64,000 nucleotides of DNA, taken from assembly GCF_947242115.1 (NCBI RefSeq), contig NC_074723.1:28855043-28919042 (forward strand), given 5' to 3'. Origin of the DNA: Biomphalaria glabrata (lineage: Eukaryota; Mollusca; Gastropoda; Planorbidae). Shown piece by piece: positions 49,101-61,400 of this stretch (position 1 is its first letter; each line of letters begins with the position of its first letter). The translations under genes and the position numbers were made by a program. The notes below the pieces were generated by a model. It saw nothing but the letters and a program-made list of their open reading frames with translations. It did not search any database and was not told the origin of the DNA.

Positions 49101-52100
49101 CTTTCTGCTATATAAAACAAAATCAATTAATTAGTACTAAATGAGTTAACTAATTGGTTAACTTTTTTATTGATTCATGTATTGTCTTCAACTATGAATA
49201 ATTATGCAAAATTTTAACTTGATCTGAGAATGGTAAGTGGAAGAAAAAGCATGTCAAATCGTAATAAGGGGACTAAATGGATATATATTTATATATATAC
49301 ACCTCTCATTAAGTAGCATTCAGACCTGCCTACCGTTACGCAAAATGCGTATTCGTTACGCAAAATCTCCCAAAAATGACAGTCAGTGCGCAAATACGCA
49401 TTTAACCCGTCGCGTTACGCATTTCGTATCCTTTTTTTTTCCCCTCTCTTGACTAGCTTACGAGCGGTCACGGAGGTCACGCTAAGCCGTCCTGTTGGGG
49501 GGGGGGGGGGAACAGAAAAGGTGGGGGAACACATTGTGTCCAGATCTATACGTTGATTGGTTCTTAATAGCAATTAGATTTAGTCTAGAAATGAAGAACG
49601 CGAGAGTGAGGGAGTGGCGGGTTGGTACCGTCAGTTAGCTGATACACCAACGTGACTTTTTTTTTTGTAAGTTCATTAGTAGAAATTAATTTTGTTGAAT
49701 CCCTGAGTCCCGTATTCATTTGTATAGAAAAAAATATTGATGTGCTATCGATTCAAAACACATTGAGTGACATTGTAGGCCTAGATATCTAGTCTAGATC
49801 TAGATCTGGATTCTAGATCTAGATAACTTGTTATACAGGAATAGATCTAGCTAGAGTCTAGCTAGTCATTACGTTATGTCATGATTCTCTACATTACTCT
49901 ACAATCTGGACTCTAGATACAATTTAGTTGTCGTATGATTTAGATTGACTAGATCTAGATCGATAACATCTATGATCTACTACCATCTAGTCTAGATCTA
50001 GACTAGATTCTTAGTATAGAATAGATCAAGGATGAAGGTAGGCCTACGACAGTTTGGAGTAGACCTACGTTTGTAGCGGATCCACGGCATTGGTAACACT
50101 CTTGAGCCCAGATCTAGAGTAGATTATATTCATTATATAGAAATAGATCCAGATCTAGTCTAGATATCATCTCTATTGTCGTATTGATCTAGATTTAGAT
50201 TGTAGATCTAATCATGACATCTAGATCTAATATTATATATATATATGACAAAATAGTGTATCGCGTAAGTGTTACGCATTCTGGTGCCAAAATACGCATT
50301 TTGACCATCAGCGTTATGCAATAATTTGGACTTTTTTTGGTAGGCAGGTCTGAGCATTTATTGCCCTTATTCTGATATGAAACAAATTAATTAATCACCA
50401 AAAATTAATTGACTACTTTTTTTTTTTTTAATTGATTCGTGTCTTTATGACCTAATTTCATTCATTCAATGAATAATTGTGTAAAGTTTTAACTTGATCT
50501 GAGAATGGGAAATGGGAAAGAACATGTTCAAACTTTCTACCAGACAGACAGAATGTGTTGATATAAGCTTAGTAAAAACTTATTGGAAATATGAATTTAT
50601 TTTAATATTTAAGTACTTTTTTTTTATTATAACATAGTGACAAATTTAATTGCAAAGGATAACATTTAAAAAAAATATCCTATGACATTATATTCTGATA
50701 AGCTTTTAATATGAACAATGGATTAATAAATAACAAAAAAAAAAAATTTTTTTTAAACCTCATTTCAATATTTCTACTCTTGTTGTGTCTTCAGACTTGG
50801 CCAACAACTATCCTTGTAGTGTCTCACGACAGACTGTTTCTGGACTCTGTGTCTACAGACATTATCCATTTACACTCATGCAAACTGGAGTCTTATAGGG
50901 GAAACTACGAAGTCTTTCATAAAACTAGAGAGGAGAGGCTGAAGAATCAGAGGAAGGAGTATGAGGCACAAAAGCAGTATAGGGACCATATACAGGTGAG
51001 ACTTACCTTCCTTGTTAGTTCCGTGCAACCTTAAAGCCAACTATTATAGGTCAGGGTAAGAGTCTGTTGAAATCAGATAACATTTAGATTATTGGTTCAC
51101 AAAATAATATTAATGACACATTACAAGATTTTAGGCTATTGTAAAAACACTCCTACAAACTGCAATTCCAGGCCAAAAAGTGAAAAGGAATTAAGGAAAG
51201 ATGGCTCAAAATGTTTCATACCTAACTATTATAGATATAGATAGAAATGGCAGTATTTAATAACACACTTATGGGATTCTACAGCCTTACTTTACAGAAG
51301 CTTAACTAAGAAAAGGGAAGACTTTGAAATATTGTGCTACTTCTAATGGTCTGAATAAGAAAAAAAAGATTCTTATTTATATGCTTACTTCAATCTGCAT
51401 TTAAAATACACTTTAATTAGACCTCTTAACATAGCAGCTAATCTATTTAACAACAGCACAATGCTGATATAGAACTAAAGGAACATCAAAGAGAACATGA
51501 AATTTTGATCATATTTGATTCCTTTTAATCTTTAAAAAATAAAAAGTGTGTGTCAACAAGTATACATTTGTTTTCAATACCAAAGATTAAGGTTAAGTTA
51601 ATTGTTTTACATGACTATGCAAAGTTGCAACATGCATATTTTTTCACATCTGATGCTGACAAAGTCATTTCTAAATGAGAGAAATAAAAATTCTTAATTA
51701 GGATTGTTGTGTACATGTCAGAAGAATGTACTTTTAAATAAATAGGTGCTTAGATAGATCAGTTTAGTATAAAGAAAGCTTTGTGATAGTATTTACTAAC
51801 TCAATGTATTTTCCTGTACCTCAATATCATCCCATCTTTGGTCCCATGATGAAATAAATAAAATAGAGAACATATTTACCTGTTAAATATTTGACTTTGC
51901 TTGTTAATTATAATTTTTCAAAACTTTTTTTTTTAATATCTGTTTAGGTGTTCATAGATAGGTTCCGATACAATGCCAACAGAGCTGCCCAGGTACAAAG
52001 TAAACTCAAGCTCTTGGAGAAATTGTAAGTCTCTATGACCTAATGCCATTAATTTCTCTTTTTTTATGCATGATCAAATGTAAAGCTTGTCTTTTTTTTT

Positions 52101-55100
52101 TTTACCAGGCCCGAGATTCATCCACCAGAGAAAGAATCTGAAGCAGTACTCAGGTAGTTTATTATTAACTTTTATGTGGGTTTTTTTTTTTTTGGATACT
52201 GGGAAATCTTTTGATTGCATTGGTTGCAGTTGCAAAGTTTTTTAATTGACTTAAGCAGAAATATTATTGATTACTTAGTATTGATTTCTTAAAAGGAAAA
52301 GTTTGCTCTGGTTAGCTGTTCAAAGCGAGTAATAATTCTTATAGTCCTAGCTAAGTTGAATGACTTTGGTAACATGTTCAAATCTAACAAGAATTAGTTA
52401 CTAACAACACCGAGCACGATATGGCTTAAAATGTGCCAAAAAACTCAAACTCTTACTAACAACACACTTATAGTTTAACAGGGTTTAACATTTTTTCACA
52501 TGATTTAAGCCATGTCTTATTATCTTCCCCTTCTGATTGAAATGTTAACTGATGAATGCACTTCTAGGTTTAATGAGTGTGACAAGCTATCTCCCCCTAT
52601 ACTGCAACTTGATGATGTTACATTCTACTACAACAAAGACAGGATACTCTTCAATAAAGTCTGTGTCAATGCCAACATGGATTCCAGGATTTGTATAGTA
52701 AGTCATGCGGCAAAATTACCATCCTCCTTCGTGAAAATAGTGTTTGTTAAAATTTCATTGTGACGTTTTATTGACTTAACAACAGGAACAGGATTCAAAA
52801 CAGTCATTTAAAAAAAAAGGATTGGATTTGAGTTAAAAATGTAAATATTTCCTTTTTGTTATAAAGAAGTGAGATTTTTTTCCATATAAGGTGTAGTCTA
52901 AGCAGTAAATTAATGGTTTAAACAGAACATGTCACCAAAATTCTCATCTTAAAATTAATATTTGCTTGATCTAATTTGTTAACTGTATGCTATATATGGC
53001 CTGTGATGCTGTGTTATTTGGCCCCTCAAAAATCATGCCCTCTGTGCATAATGGAGCCATCAAAAGTCAGTTTCATTGTTTTTGGGGTTGTGTGGCCCAT
53101 GACATGTCAGAAATATCTATGACCCCACCCCCTCTCCCCTTGGCTGAAATGGTTTAACACCTCTAGTTGAACTTGTCTGCTCTTACTTTTTAAAACTGCT
53201 TTTAGCATCCAATCATTAGATAAAGAGAATTGGACTATGTTCTATCATTGGAGAGAGAGAACCAGAATTTAACAAGTTTTTTAAAGCTGGAGACTATGTT
53301 TTTAGCAAAGGGCAAAACATTTTTGTAATAGCGAGGATTATATTTCTTACTTTTACCTATCCATTAGTCTGTTGGACTGTTGGGGCACCAAACAAGATTT
53401 TTTGACCGTCTTTCTCCATTCCTTCCTGTCTCTTGCCTTGTTTAAAACCTCTATCAATGGAAGGCCCGTCCATTCTTTTATGCTGTCCTCCCATTGCTTT
53501 CTCTGCCTCTTCTTCTTTTTCCTGGTACTGTTCCCTGAAGGAAAGTCTTTGCGAGCTCCGTGGATCTTGTAATATGGCCATATATTTTAAGCTTGCGTTT
53601 CTTTACAATAGTTAGCAGGTCATCATTTGGTCTGATCGCTGCAGTAACCCTGTCTCTAATCTCTTGGTTTGTGATCCGGTCTTTGAAAGTGATGCTTGTA
53701 GCATCTCAATTCCATTGCTAGGATCCTCCTTTCTAGCTCTGCAGTCAGCGTCAAAGACTCGCAAGCATATAAAAATGTGGCCATGACCAGGATCAGTCTG
53801 ATTTTGGTGCCAAGGGCCAAGCCCTCTACTAATGTTTAATAACTGCCCATTATATTTTTCTTGAAATTTGTTCTAAAGACATTCCTCTGTATGAATGTGA
53901 TTCTCTGTTTTTGAAATCAACATTACAAGTATGCCTGGCTTCATTTTTTGATAAAGTTGCTAATAATAATGGCATAATCTTCAATTTCAATGATTAAGAA
54001 TGAGTGCAGTGTTTCACTTAACCCAGTTGTGACCTGCATATTTTTCCACCTCTCATGCATAAGAAGCTGTTGTCTATTGGGTGTCTATTTAAGTTTTCTT
54101 TTCATCTTCTGCATCTTTCAATAAAATTAAAACTATTGAAAATGGGGTCAATGGCTTAGTCTCTGCTATTTTCCCATGGCTTTGTTTATTATAAAATGTT
54201 GTAAGCAAGCATCACTGTGGCAATAAAATATAAAAATTTTTTTGTTCATTTTTTAGTTGTTATTTTTGTTGTGTGCTTCATTCTTCCAGGTAGGTGACAA
54301 CGGTGCAGGTAAAACAACCTTACTGAAGCTGTTGTTGGGAGAACTGGAGCCGTGTAGTGGGTACCGTCATGCTCACAGAAATCTGAGGATTGGTTACTTT
54401 AGCCAACACCATGTGGACCAACTGGATATGTCTGTGAACTCTGTTCAGCTTTTAGCCAACAGATTTCCTGGTGAGTCACTTGTTAGCAGACATGATGACA
54501 TTCATACCTAATGACTACCTTACATTTTGGGGGGATTATTTTGTATTTTCCCTACACTTTGTCACAAATTGTGTCTTAATGGTTGGAACTACACACTGCA
54601 ATAAAAAATTATAACACGAATATTGATGTTAATATTATGCAAGAATATTGATTTCTGGGTTGTTGCTAGAAATACATAAGGTGTTGAGGAATATTAGAGG
54701 CAGTCATTGGGTTTAATATGAATGTAATCAGGTCTTTCATTAAATATATTTTGATTACATTGTATCCAGACAAAAACATTTTCCTATCATATTGTAAATA
54801 ATATTTAAGGTATTAAAAGCTCAAGCTATTAAGCAAAATCAAATTATTCACTCCCTAAGACTCCCTTCCAATGTAGCAGACACTGGACAAGATTGTGGCC
54901 ATTGTGAAACCCTGTAAGACATTTAATAAAAAGCTAATGCTTTTTCTGTTTTTTTTTTCCAGGTATGCCTCAAGAGAGTTACAGAAACCAACTTGGATCT
55001 TTTGGTGTTTCTGGTGATTTGGCACTGCGCCCTGTGTCCAGTTTATCTGGAGGACAGAAAAGTCGAGTGGCTTTTTCTGTAATGAGTATGACAAAGTAAG

Positions 55101-55708
55101 TGGAATGCTTTAACTTTCAGAAATAGAGTAAAAAATAAATGTCGCTACTTGTGTAACTGTATGCCATCTACATTTTATGCTGTCCAGCTATGAAATCAGG
55201 AAATAAAAAAGCTGCTACTGTCAGTGCTTTCTAAAATAGTTTCAACAACTTTTTTTGGCTTTCTAAATTAATTATATTTTTTGTGAGCAAACTAAAGAGT
55301 ACTTTTGTTATGATGTGAAACATAAGTTTTAATCATATTGAAAGACTTGAGTTGCAGAATTTTTACCTTGCTCTGTACAGGGAGTTAGTCTTCTCCTTGT
55401 TTCTTTTTTTTTTCTTTACTATGAATAAACTGACCAAGTATTATGTATTCACTTCCATGTGCTACAACTCTGTAACCGTGATGACTCAATTCATGTCAAT
55501 GATTCAATCGATTCTGAGATAAATTGTTTAGAAATAAACAATTGAAACTTGGATGACATGCAAGGCAATAGGAAAAAAGACTCCCAACTTCAACACCCAA
55601 GCAGACTCCCGTGACTGGCAGCTTTAACACCAAAGCAGACGCCCTTGACTGGCAGCTTAAACACCAAAGCAGACGCCCTTGACTGGCAGCTTTAACACCC
55701 AAGCAGGC

Positions 55709-55745
<37 letters not shown>

Positions 55746-56503
55746 TATGTGGCCAAGATTGCTTCTCATAAACACAACAGGAAATGCTCTTTAAGATGAG
55801 CCATTGTATTCTACCTCTTAAGATGTGTTTCACTTTAAAAAAGATTTCACTTTTTTAATAATCTCAATTTTTTTTTCTTTTTAGTCCAAATTTTTTCATC
55901 CTAGATGAGCCTACGAATCACTTGGACATGGAAACTATTGAAGCTTTAGGAGATGCACTGATCAAGTTTCCTGTAAGAACATAGTTTTTTACACATCTAA
56001 GTCAAATTTTGATTTATTTAAATTAATTACAGTATTGATGTACATCTGTTTCTAGAGTTGGCCAAAGGTGTTGTGTGGCCAGCAGAATATTCTTAATTAC
56101 TTTCTCCAGCTGAAGTCGAATTCCCATTTAGGGCTAGAAAAACTCTGGGAGTTAATTCAGGCCCCAGATAACTAGTTAAAGTCTAGATACATCCTCAAGA
56201 AATCAAACTTGTAATCTTGGAACAGCAGCTGAGCTTTTATCCAGTGTAAAAAAGCCAATATTTTCATCTTTTCAGTTGGATTGAGCCTCTGTTTTGTTTA
56301 TGTTATGTAACCATATTTATGTCTATGAATGAACATATTTTGTTTGTCCCCAGGGTGGTGTTATTTTAGTCTCTCACGATGAACGACTAATACGAAGTAT
56401 CTGCAAAGAGCTGTGGGTGGTACAAGGTGGCACTGTCACATCTCTAGATGGTGGAATAGAGGAGTACAAACGACTAGTTCAGATCGAGCTTGAGTCTCAC
56501 TGA
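40116..56503 (+). CDS. ABCF3: ABCF3, ATP-binding cassette subfamily F member 3
   Basis: Nineteen exons: 40116-40188, 42659-42803, 43188-43320, 43847-43938, 44958-45080, 45183-45287, 45930-46091, 46730-46882, 47001-47057, 47306-47328, 48807-48862, 50795-50995, 51948-52024, 52109-52153, 52568-52697, 54290-54470, 54963-55095, 55885-55972, 56354-56503. Total 2,127 nt, giving 708 aa (human 709). The protein is a soluble twin-ATPase with no membrane segments; the family acts in translation-related processes. An N-terminal helical region (MSPCRELITKVFPHIDHEI) is followed by a Lys-rich segment. NBD1: Walker A GRNGLGKTT (residues 209-217), signature FSGGW (331-335), Walker B LLLLDEPTN (351-359), switch VVSHD. 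The inter-domain linker includes YEAQKQYRDHIQVFIDRFRYNANRA. NBD2: Walker A GDNGAGKTT (527-535), signature LSGGQ (613-617), Walker B FFILDEPTNHLD, switch LVSHD (664-668). All catalytic residues are present. Oddities are a 23 nt microexon inside Walker B of NBD1 and a triplicated donor after exon 7. Close match over the full length to vertebrate ABCF3. Confidence 0.97.
40230..41400. repeat. CTAGATCT palindrome field in ABCF3 intron 1
   Basis: Begins about 45 bp after exon 1. Dense GAGTC/GACTC words come first (40270-40500, including TGACTCA at 40273), then AGATCT/TCTAGA words to about 41400. It parallels the EMC1/ELYS spacer, which has the same two word types. Confidence 0.7.
41505..41715 (+). 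mobile_element. LINE 3' end (CR1-like), copy 2
   Basis: The frame reads PPSAIRAWNGLPELARKTSDLSEF, then RSLANMHDT and a stop, the typical C-terminus of CR1/jockey-type reverse transcriptases (SxIRxWNxLP). A 3' UTR follows with CACCTTCTTCTTTGAAGTAACG. It is homologous to 29090-29310 and lies in ABCF3 intron 1. Confidence 0.85.
41750..41940 (+). mobile_element. LINE 3' fragment (GKRRRGRP family)
   Basis: Decayed remains of the tail seen at 53375-53835 in reverse: GNSNRDAGKKKRQ and REEWKKMVF-like words can be read across frames. It directly follows the CR1-like fragment at 41505-41715. Confidence 0.6.
44208..44625 (+). repeat. Intronic 'AAGCTTATATCAACTCACT' repeat, copy c (intact dimer)
   Basis: The best preserved dimer. 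Unit 1 (44208-44400) and unit 2 (about 44460-44625) share a (T/C)TC(T/A)GATCAAGTT core and a TTAACCAAT(C/T)AGTTAAT tail. They are joined by a linker with AAGGGGAATAAATGCTACTT. The linker holds the unoccupied form of the insertion site used at 49320/50353. It lies in ABCF3 intron 4. Confidence 0.8.
46071..46213. repeat. 48 bp triplication across the ABCF3 exon 7 donor
   Basis: Copies at 46071-46118, 46119-46166 and 46167-46213 each contain CTGCAGTCATCTAG followed by GTATATTG or GTACATTG. The exon boundary at 46091 falls within copy 1. Copies 1 and 2 are almost identical; copy 3 differs by several bases. Confidence 0.95.
47330..48338. other. ABCF3 intron 10 body
   Basis: The intron (47329-48806) holds a less AT-rich stretch at about 47400-47830 with a short G run. 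I could not classify it and saw no second copy in the window. The rest is plain AT-rich sequence up to the LINE tail at 48340. Confidence 0.4.
48340..48424 (+). mobile_element. LINE 3' tail, CGCAGCTRGGACTG family
   Basis: Short tail with ATACTGCATTCCTCACTAATC and ACAAGCCTTATTATTATTATT, matching 22446-22540 and (reversed) 17250-17560. Confidence 0.6.
49085..50585 (-). repeat. Intronic 'AAGCTTATATCAACTCACT' repeat, copy d, split by an insertion
   Basis: Reverse-oriented dimer: unit 2 at about 49085-49260 with linker to 49320, then the inserted TIR element 49321-50352, then the rest of the linker and unit 1 to about 50585 (TGTTGATATAAGCTTA end). It lies in ABCF3 intron 11. Confidence 0.8.
49321..50352. 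mobile_element. 1,032 bp non-autonomous TIR element with 6 bp target duplication
   Basis: Perfect 14 bp inverted ends CAGACCTGCCTACC / GGTAGGCAGGTCTG are flanked by AGCATT on both sides (49315-49320, 50353-50358). Next to the ends lie repeated TTACGCA/TGCGTAA and TACGCATT words, at least four on the left (49334-49425) and several on the right (50260-50325). These may be binding sites for a mobilising transposase. The interior has a G run of about 15 and a CTAGATCT field (49770-50240). No transposase frame is present. A 6 bp duplication is known for IS3EU, Dada and some hAT-type groups; I cannot assign it further. Confidence 0.9.
53375..53835 (-). mobile_element. LINE 3' region (GKRRRGRP family)
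   Basis: On the minus strand, decayed frames carry LILVMATFLYACESLTLTAE, LERRI-like and GTVPGKRRRGRE words, then RNGERRSKNLVW. These match the C-terminal part of a widespread invertebrate endonuclease/reverse transcriptase LINE. Several frame breaks make it a dead copy. It lies in ABCF3 intron 15. Confidence 0.8.
54000..54130 (-). mobile_element. LINE 3' fragment with C2H2-like tail
   Basis: Homologous to 61030-61160: shared TGAGTGCAGTGTTTC, GCATATTTTTCCAC and TCTATTTAA(G/A)TTTTC words in the same order. It lies in ABCF3 intron 15, antisense. Confidence 0.65.
55584..55741. repeat. 34 bp minisatellite followed by a poly-T run
   Basis: GACTGGCAGCTT(T/A)AACACC recurs at 55613, 55647 and 55681 with a 34 bp period, with a partial unit upstream. 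A T run of about 30 follows at 55712-55741. It lies in ABCF3 intron 17. Confidence 0.9.
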
Positions 56504-56571
56504 CCATTGTATCAACTTTGTGAATAGAAAACTTAATTTATGTTCAGGCCATTGGTTTAGTGAAATTAAAC

Positions 56572-56577
56572 AATAAA
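56572..56577 (+). terminator. ABCF3 polyadenylation signal
   Basis: AATAAA lies 69 nt downstream of the ABCF3 stop codon, the first canonical hexamer after the gene. Confidence 0.65.
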
Positions 56578-58367
56578 ATTGTACATAATTATCTTTTTAA
56601 AGGTTTTGATAAGTTTCTCAGTATTGTGAATGTTTGAGTTCCCTTTTTTTTTTTTTGACATAAACTTGGCCATTGTTTATGATGCCAGCACAACTAACAA
56701 TTTTTACCTTAAGTAAGGAACTCCTTAAAAGCAAAACCCTTATATGAACATTTTGTTAATAGCTAGGTCAGAGATTCCTAACTTTACCAAATTTGAGGAT
56801 CTTTTATTGACAGTCCATGGTGATTATAGTCATCATGTTAAAATCAGAACTTTTGTCCTCTTAGCTTAAAGTGCATGTGTACTCCACACTTTTAAAATTA
56901 AAAAAGTACCATAGTAATTTTGAAAACATTGCTACTTTTTTTTTGTTATAATTGATCATTTATTTATGTGTATAAACTGTTTACTAGATCTGTAATTATC
57001 ATAATTCATCTAGTGTTGCACTTATTAATGAATTTTAAATTAAGTGGATCCAGTGAAATGCAAATTAAGATTTAGCTATGTCTGAGTTTCAGATCTATTA
57101 ACTTTGGCCTTTATTTTTGGAAAGATTTAATTTTATTCAGGATTCATATCATTCAGTGATTATTTAGAAGTCATTTAGTGTCATTTTTTCCCCCTCTATG
57201 TCTTACAGACTGAAAAGAGTTTCAACTCTTTAGATTCCTTTCAGAATGTTCATTTGTTAAGTATCAGAATAATTAGCACTGTCCAGAAGATGGTTTCTGA
57301 TTTACAAAAGTAAATAGTTTGAAATCCCTAGCCCTGTACAACATACAACATATCCCCGTATGCATGCATACTCTTAAGAAAAACTGTTTAAAAAAATAAT
57401 GAATTTATACCAAGTAGCATCTGCATAGAGCAAAAAAGATTTTAAAAAAAATTACTGCATTTATAATGCAAAATTTTTTGAAGGTTTCAAAGTTAGTTTA
57501 CAAAGTCTTCATCACTACTGGGCTTTCTCAAAGACACATCATCCAATTGAATAGAATTAGAAGTGTATTTATTAATGGTTAACCCTTTTTTTCTCACTGT
57601 TTAGTTGAATTCAAGGATTTTATTGCTAAAGTATGACAAAACTCATGTCCTCTTCACTTTTCTGAACCAATTAAATATTTTCTTTCCTAACAAAGAAACA
57701 TAGGCCTATGCAGCATGTAAGAACAAATGTAATTTTATGGCTACTTTTCTTTTGTGCTCGGTGCTTTGTCAGCATTCCAGGCACAAGAAAATACCAGGTG
57801 GTCTTAAGATAAAAAAAAACTTTCTAAGCACACTTGAATTTAAACTTGAATTGCGATACAATTGCTGTGATATCACAATGTTTAAATACATGTAACAATC
57901 TAAAAGTGAAACTTTCTATACACATACCCTTATTGTTCAAACAAGTGCTGACTTCACCATTTTACTATTATCTATCATAGATTCTTCCAACACCAGGCAC
58001 AAGTACACAAATCTAGTCATGACAAGGATATTAATGTTAGAGTTGATAACAGATCTGCATTTATTTATTTCTCCTGTTAGCCTTTTACTGTTTCTAAACG
58101 ATAAAGGGAAACACAAAATTATTTGAAGAAGATGCAAGATTGTTGATTTTCAGCTGAGGGGAATAAGATGAAAAACCAAATCCCCCCCCCCCTCCCATGT
58201 CAATTTTATGTTCTTTAATTGTTATTATCCTACATTGATTAATTTTGATGTCTTTCTTAGCATGAAGAGATCTATTATAAGACTAATTAAAATTTGTATT
58301 CTAGATTACTGCAAACATAAATATACTTTAAAAAAAAAAATCTTTTTTTTCTTTTAACCCATGCACA
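56578..58367. other. ABCF3-NIP7 convergent intergenic region
   Basis: About 1.8 kb of AT-rich sequence between the two polyadenylation signals. I see short homopolymer runs (including C at 58182-58194) but no gene or recognised repeat. Confidence 0.6.
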
Positions 58368-58373
58368 TTTATT
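58368..58373 (-). terminator. NIP7 polyadenylation signal
   Basis: On the minus strand AATAAA lies about 48 nt after the NIP7 stop codon, which implies a short 3' UTR. Confidence 0.6.
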
Positions 58374-58421
58374 ATTGACAATCATGTAATGTGTTGAAAC
58401 AAAAATAGTGATAGAAACAGA

Positions 58422-61400
58422 TTATGTCAATGTGTCTTCTTCTCTAATATACTGTCCAGTGTCTGCTTGATGAAAAACAACAATGGTCATTGGGTCACAA
58501 TTTCTGCAGGCCAGCGTTGATTTTGCTGCTACGCCAAAACCCTGTAAATTAAAAGAAAATGTGTTAGCTTTTTTTAAAACATGAATTAAGAAGCTGAAAA
58601 AAAAAAGAAAAAAAAAGGTTTCAAGAAATAAGCACCAAATTATTTGGTTGAATAATGAAATAAAATAATTTAAGTATCTATAATCGAATAAACAAATGTC
58701 TAAAGAACTTGCTTTGTTACATTTTCTACTGAAATTGTGAGAACAAATTTATTCTAAATGCAGAAAAAAAATATTATCATTTTTGTCAGTCAGAATCCTA
58801 ATTAAATTTGTCAAGGTGGTAGGGGAGGAGCCCTAGATTCTTGTTATAATTTAACTCTTGAACAAAAGTGTGGGATCATTGTATGATCCAACCTATAGAG
58901 GCACATACCAGTGGTAAGTCATTCATGTTATACACAATGACCCCCTGATACTGTTCTGTACTTTCTGTGATGCGTCCCAAGCCAGACTTCATGATGTGAT
59001 GTCCATATAAGAATTGTTGCTCTGCACTGCTCTTGAGCCACACTTTATGCTACAACAAAAAAAAAATTGACTACAAATTATACAGGGAAAATTCCGACAG
59101 AGCAATAAAAGTTTTATATGACATTATTTTTTAATGGACTAAGATTTGACTTATTTTAAACACTTCTTGCAGCTAAAAAAGGAAAGAATCTGACATCACT
59201 TGAACAAACAAAAGGCAACTTACTAGCAAAAATCTTTCATTCTGGCTAGGAACCACAAGGTTCTATTTTTTTAGGCTCAAAAACTCACAAATTCTTGTTT
59301 TTTTTTTAATTTATCTAAGGGGAAGAACTATGCACTTACAAATATATATCACAACAATGTAGAAGTTATTGTCCTTAATTGATAGCAAACATAATTAATT
59401 GACTAATTTGTTAATTTTTAACTGATTCATGTTTTGTTAGGTACAATAAATAAATGTTTAAAGTTTCAACTTGACCAGAGAATGAGTGTGGGAGAAATAA
59501 TTTGTACAATTATCTAAGGTGACCAAACCTTATATATTTAGCCATATCTGTAAGTACTTAAGGATTAATTTCCCTTGTTGATATAAAAAAAAAATAATTA
59601 ACTGACAAATTTTTTTAAAATGATGTCTATGCCAATGAATAATTGTGCTATATTTTAACTTGATCTGAGAATGGATGTAGGAGAGATGAGTACAAACAGG
59701 ACAGACAGAGTGAGTTGATAAAAGTTTTGTTAAAAGCAACTCAAAAGATTACCTTTGCATAAGGTGCCAGATAATCCAGTGCAGTTATGTGAAGGTGAAA
59801 TTTTCCAGATTTTGTGAACTTGCCAAAACAAGAGCCAATGCTTACTAAACATTCACCTGCTGCAGAGCTGCCAATTTTCAACTGCTCTTCACTGTAAAAA
59901 TTCAAACAGGCTTACAGTAGAGAAACTAATTTAATTGAAACAAGATTTACCATTTAGTATAAGTCAAGTATTATTCATTCAAAATAAATGAATTGGAAGT
60001 GAATATTAAATTCAAGATGGTGTCATAAGTAACAATTACTACAACTTACAGTCATATTACAAAACAAGAAACTAGCTCATATGGGTCTGTCCAGTATATT
60101 TATTATCCCCAGTCATTGCTGCCTGACTTAGTCAATGGTCAAGTCATCCAGATAAAGGATGAAAGCACCCCAAAAGTCATTCTCTATGGCCAATTAGCAA
60201 CATATAAGAAGAAAATTGGTTGCCCTCTCCTCTATTATGACCTCCAGGAAGAGATGAAAAAAAACAAACAAAAAACTAACACCAACTCAACAGAAAAAGA
60301 ATTGCTCCTTTAATATCCAAGAAGACATGTACCACTTATACCAGTGACATTCAAGGCAGAAAATTCTTCTACGGAATAGTCACAAGAGAAAGTGCTACAT
60401 AATACTCAGTAGATATAGACTAGTTGTTCTAAAATTGAAGGGCAGCTTACTTTGATTTATTAGACAAGAATCAGGTAAATATTAGCAGTTTAAAGAATGG
60501 TTAAACTGTTAAAAAATAAACACCCCTGCTTTTCTACTTTTAACTTACTATAAAGCTATAGCATGGTGCCTGAGAGTTAAAGCTCTTGGCTTCCAAAATG
60601 AAATGCATGGAGTTCAAATCCAGGTGAAAATTGAGATAGCAAGCTTCAGGATTTTTTATTTGCCCCTGAGACTACCTAGTCAGGGAAAATAAAAGAAGAT
60701 TGTCATTGTGTTGACCACATGATACCATTGTTAAACTGTTGGCCATAGAAGCATGAGCTTTACATCAACTTTATAAATCACATGTTCTATAAAGAGAAAA
60801 TAAACACAAAACTCAAGACATATTCAATCATATTGAGTTACAGTTTTAAATTACCTCATATAATAAACTCTGTCTTTATGTAGTCTGAAGCAATAGGTTC
60901 CATCTTGTCTGTCTATTAAGAGCTTTATGTTTTCCCCAATGCTGAAATAAAAACATACAAAAATAAATTTCTAATTTACAAGTAGGTATCAAAGGCAATG
61001 AATAACATCTGAATATAGTCCGAAAATTAAAAATGAGTGCAGTGTTTCCCATGTCCAATCAAACCCAGTCGCAAGCTGTATATTTTTCCACATCTGATGT
61101 AGACAAGGCAGCTGGACACTGAAAGGTCTATTTAAATTTTCGTTGTATCTTTTGCGTCTGTGTTCTTCAAGAGCTTTTCTTTGGGTCTCACAGTCATTGT
61201 GAGAGCTCTCCAGTAGCTGCCAGTGAGCACAAAAGGCGCCTGATTTATCATTATGGCGCAACTTTGTTACATCGTTCTTTAAGCTCACCAAATAGTTGTT
61301 GGATAAATAGTGCTTCTGTACCGGCTTCCAGTAGTACTTGGTTAATTATAAGGTAGTCTTGCGGGATGGCTGCCTGGTCGTGTGTTTTGCATGCTGGACT

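Noticed and set aside
53010-53130. Possible coding exon between ABCF3 exons 15 and 16
   Set aside because: Stops in all frames, and ABCF3 reads through without it at the expected length.
60570-60620. tRNA gene
   Set aside because: A- and B-box-like words are present but the stem pairings are poor and a SINE body follows; this is the head of a SINE.
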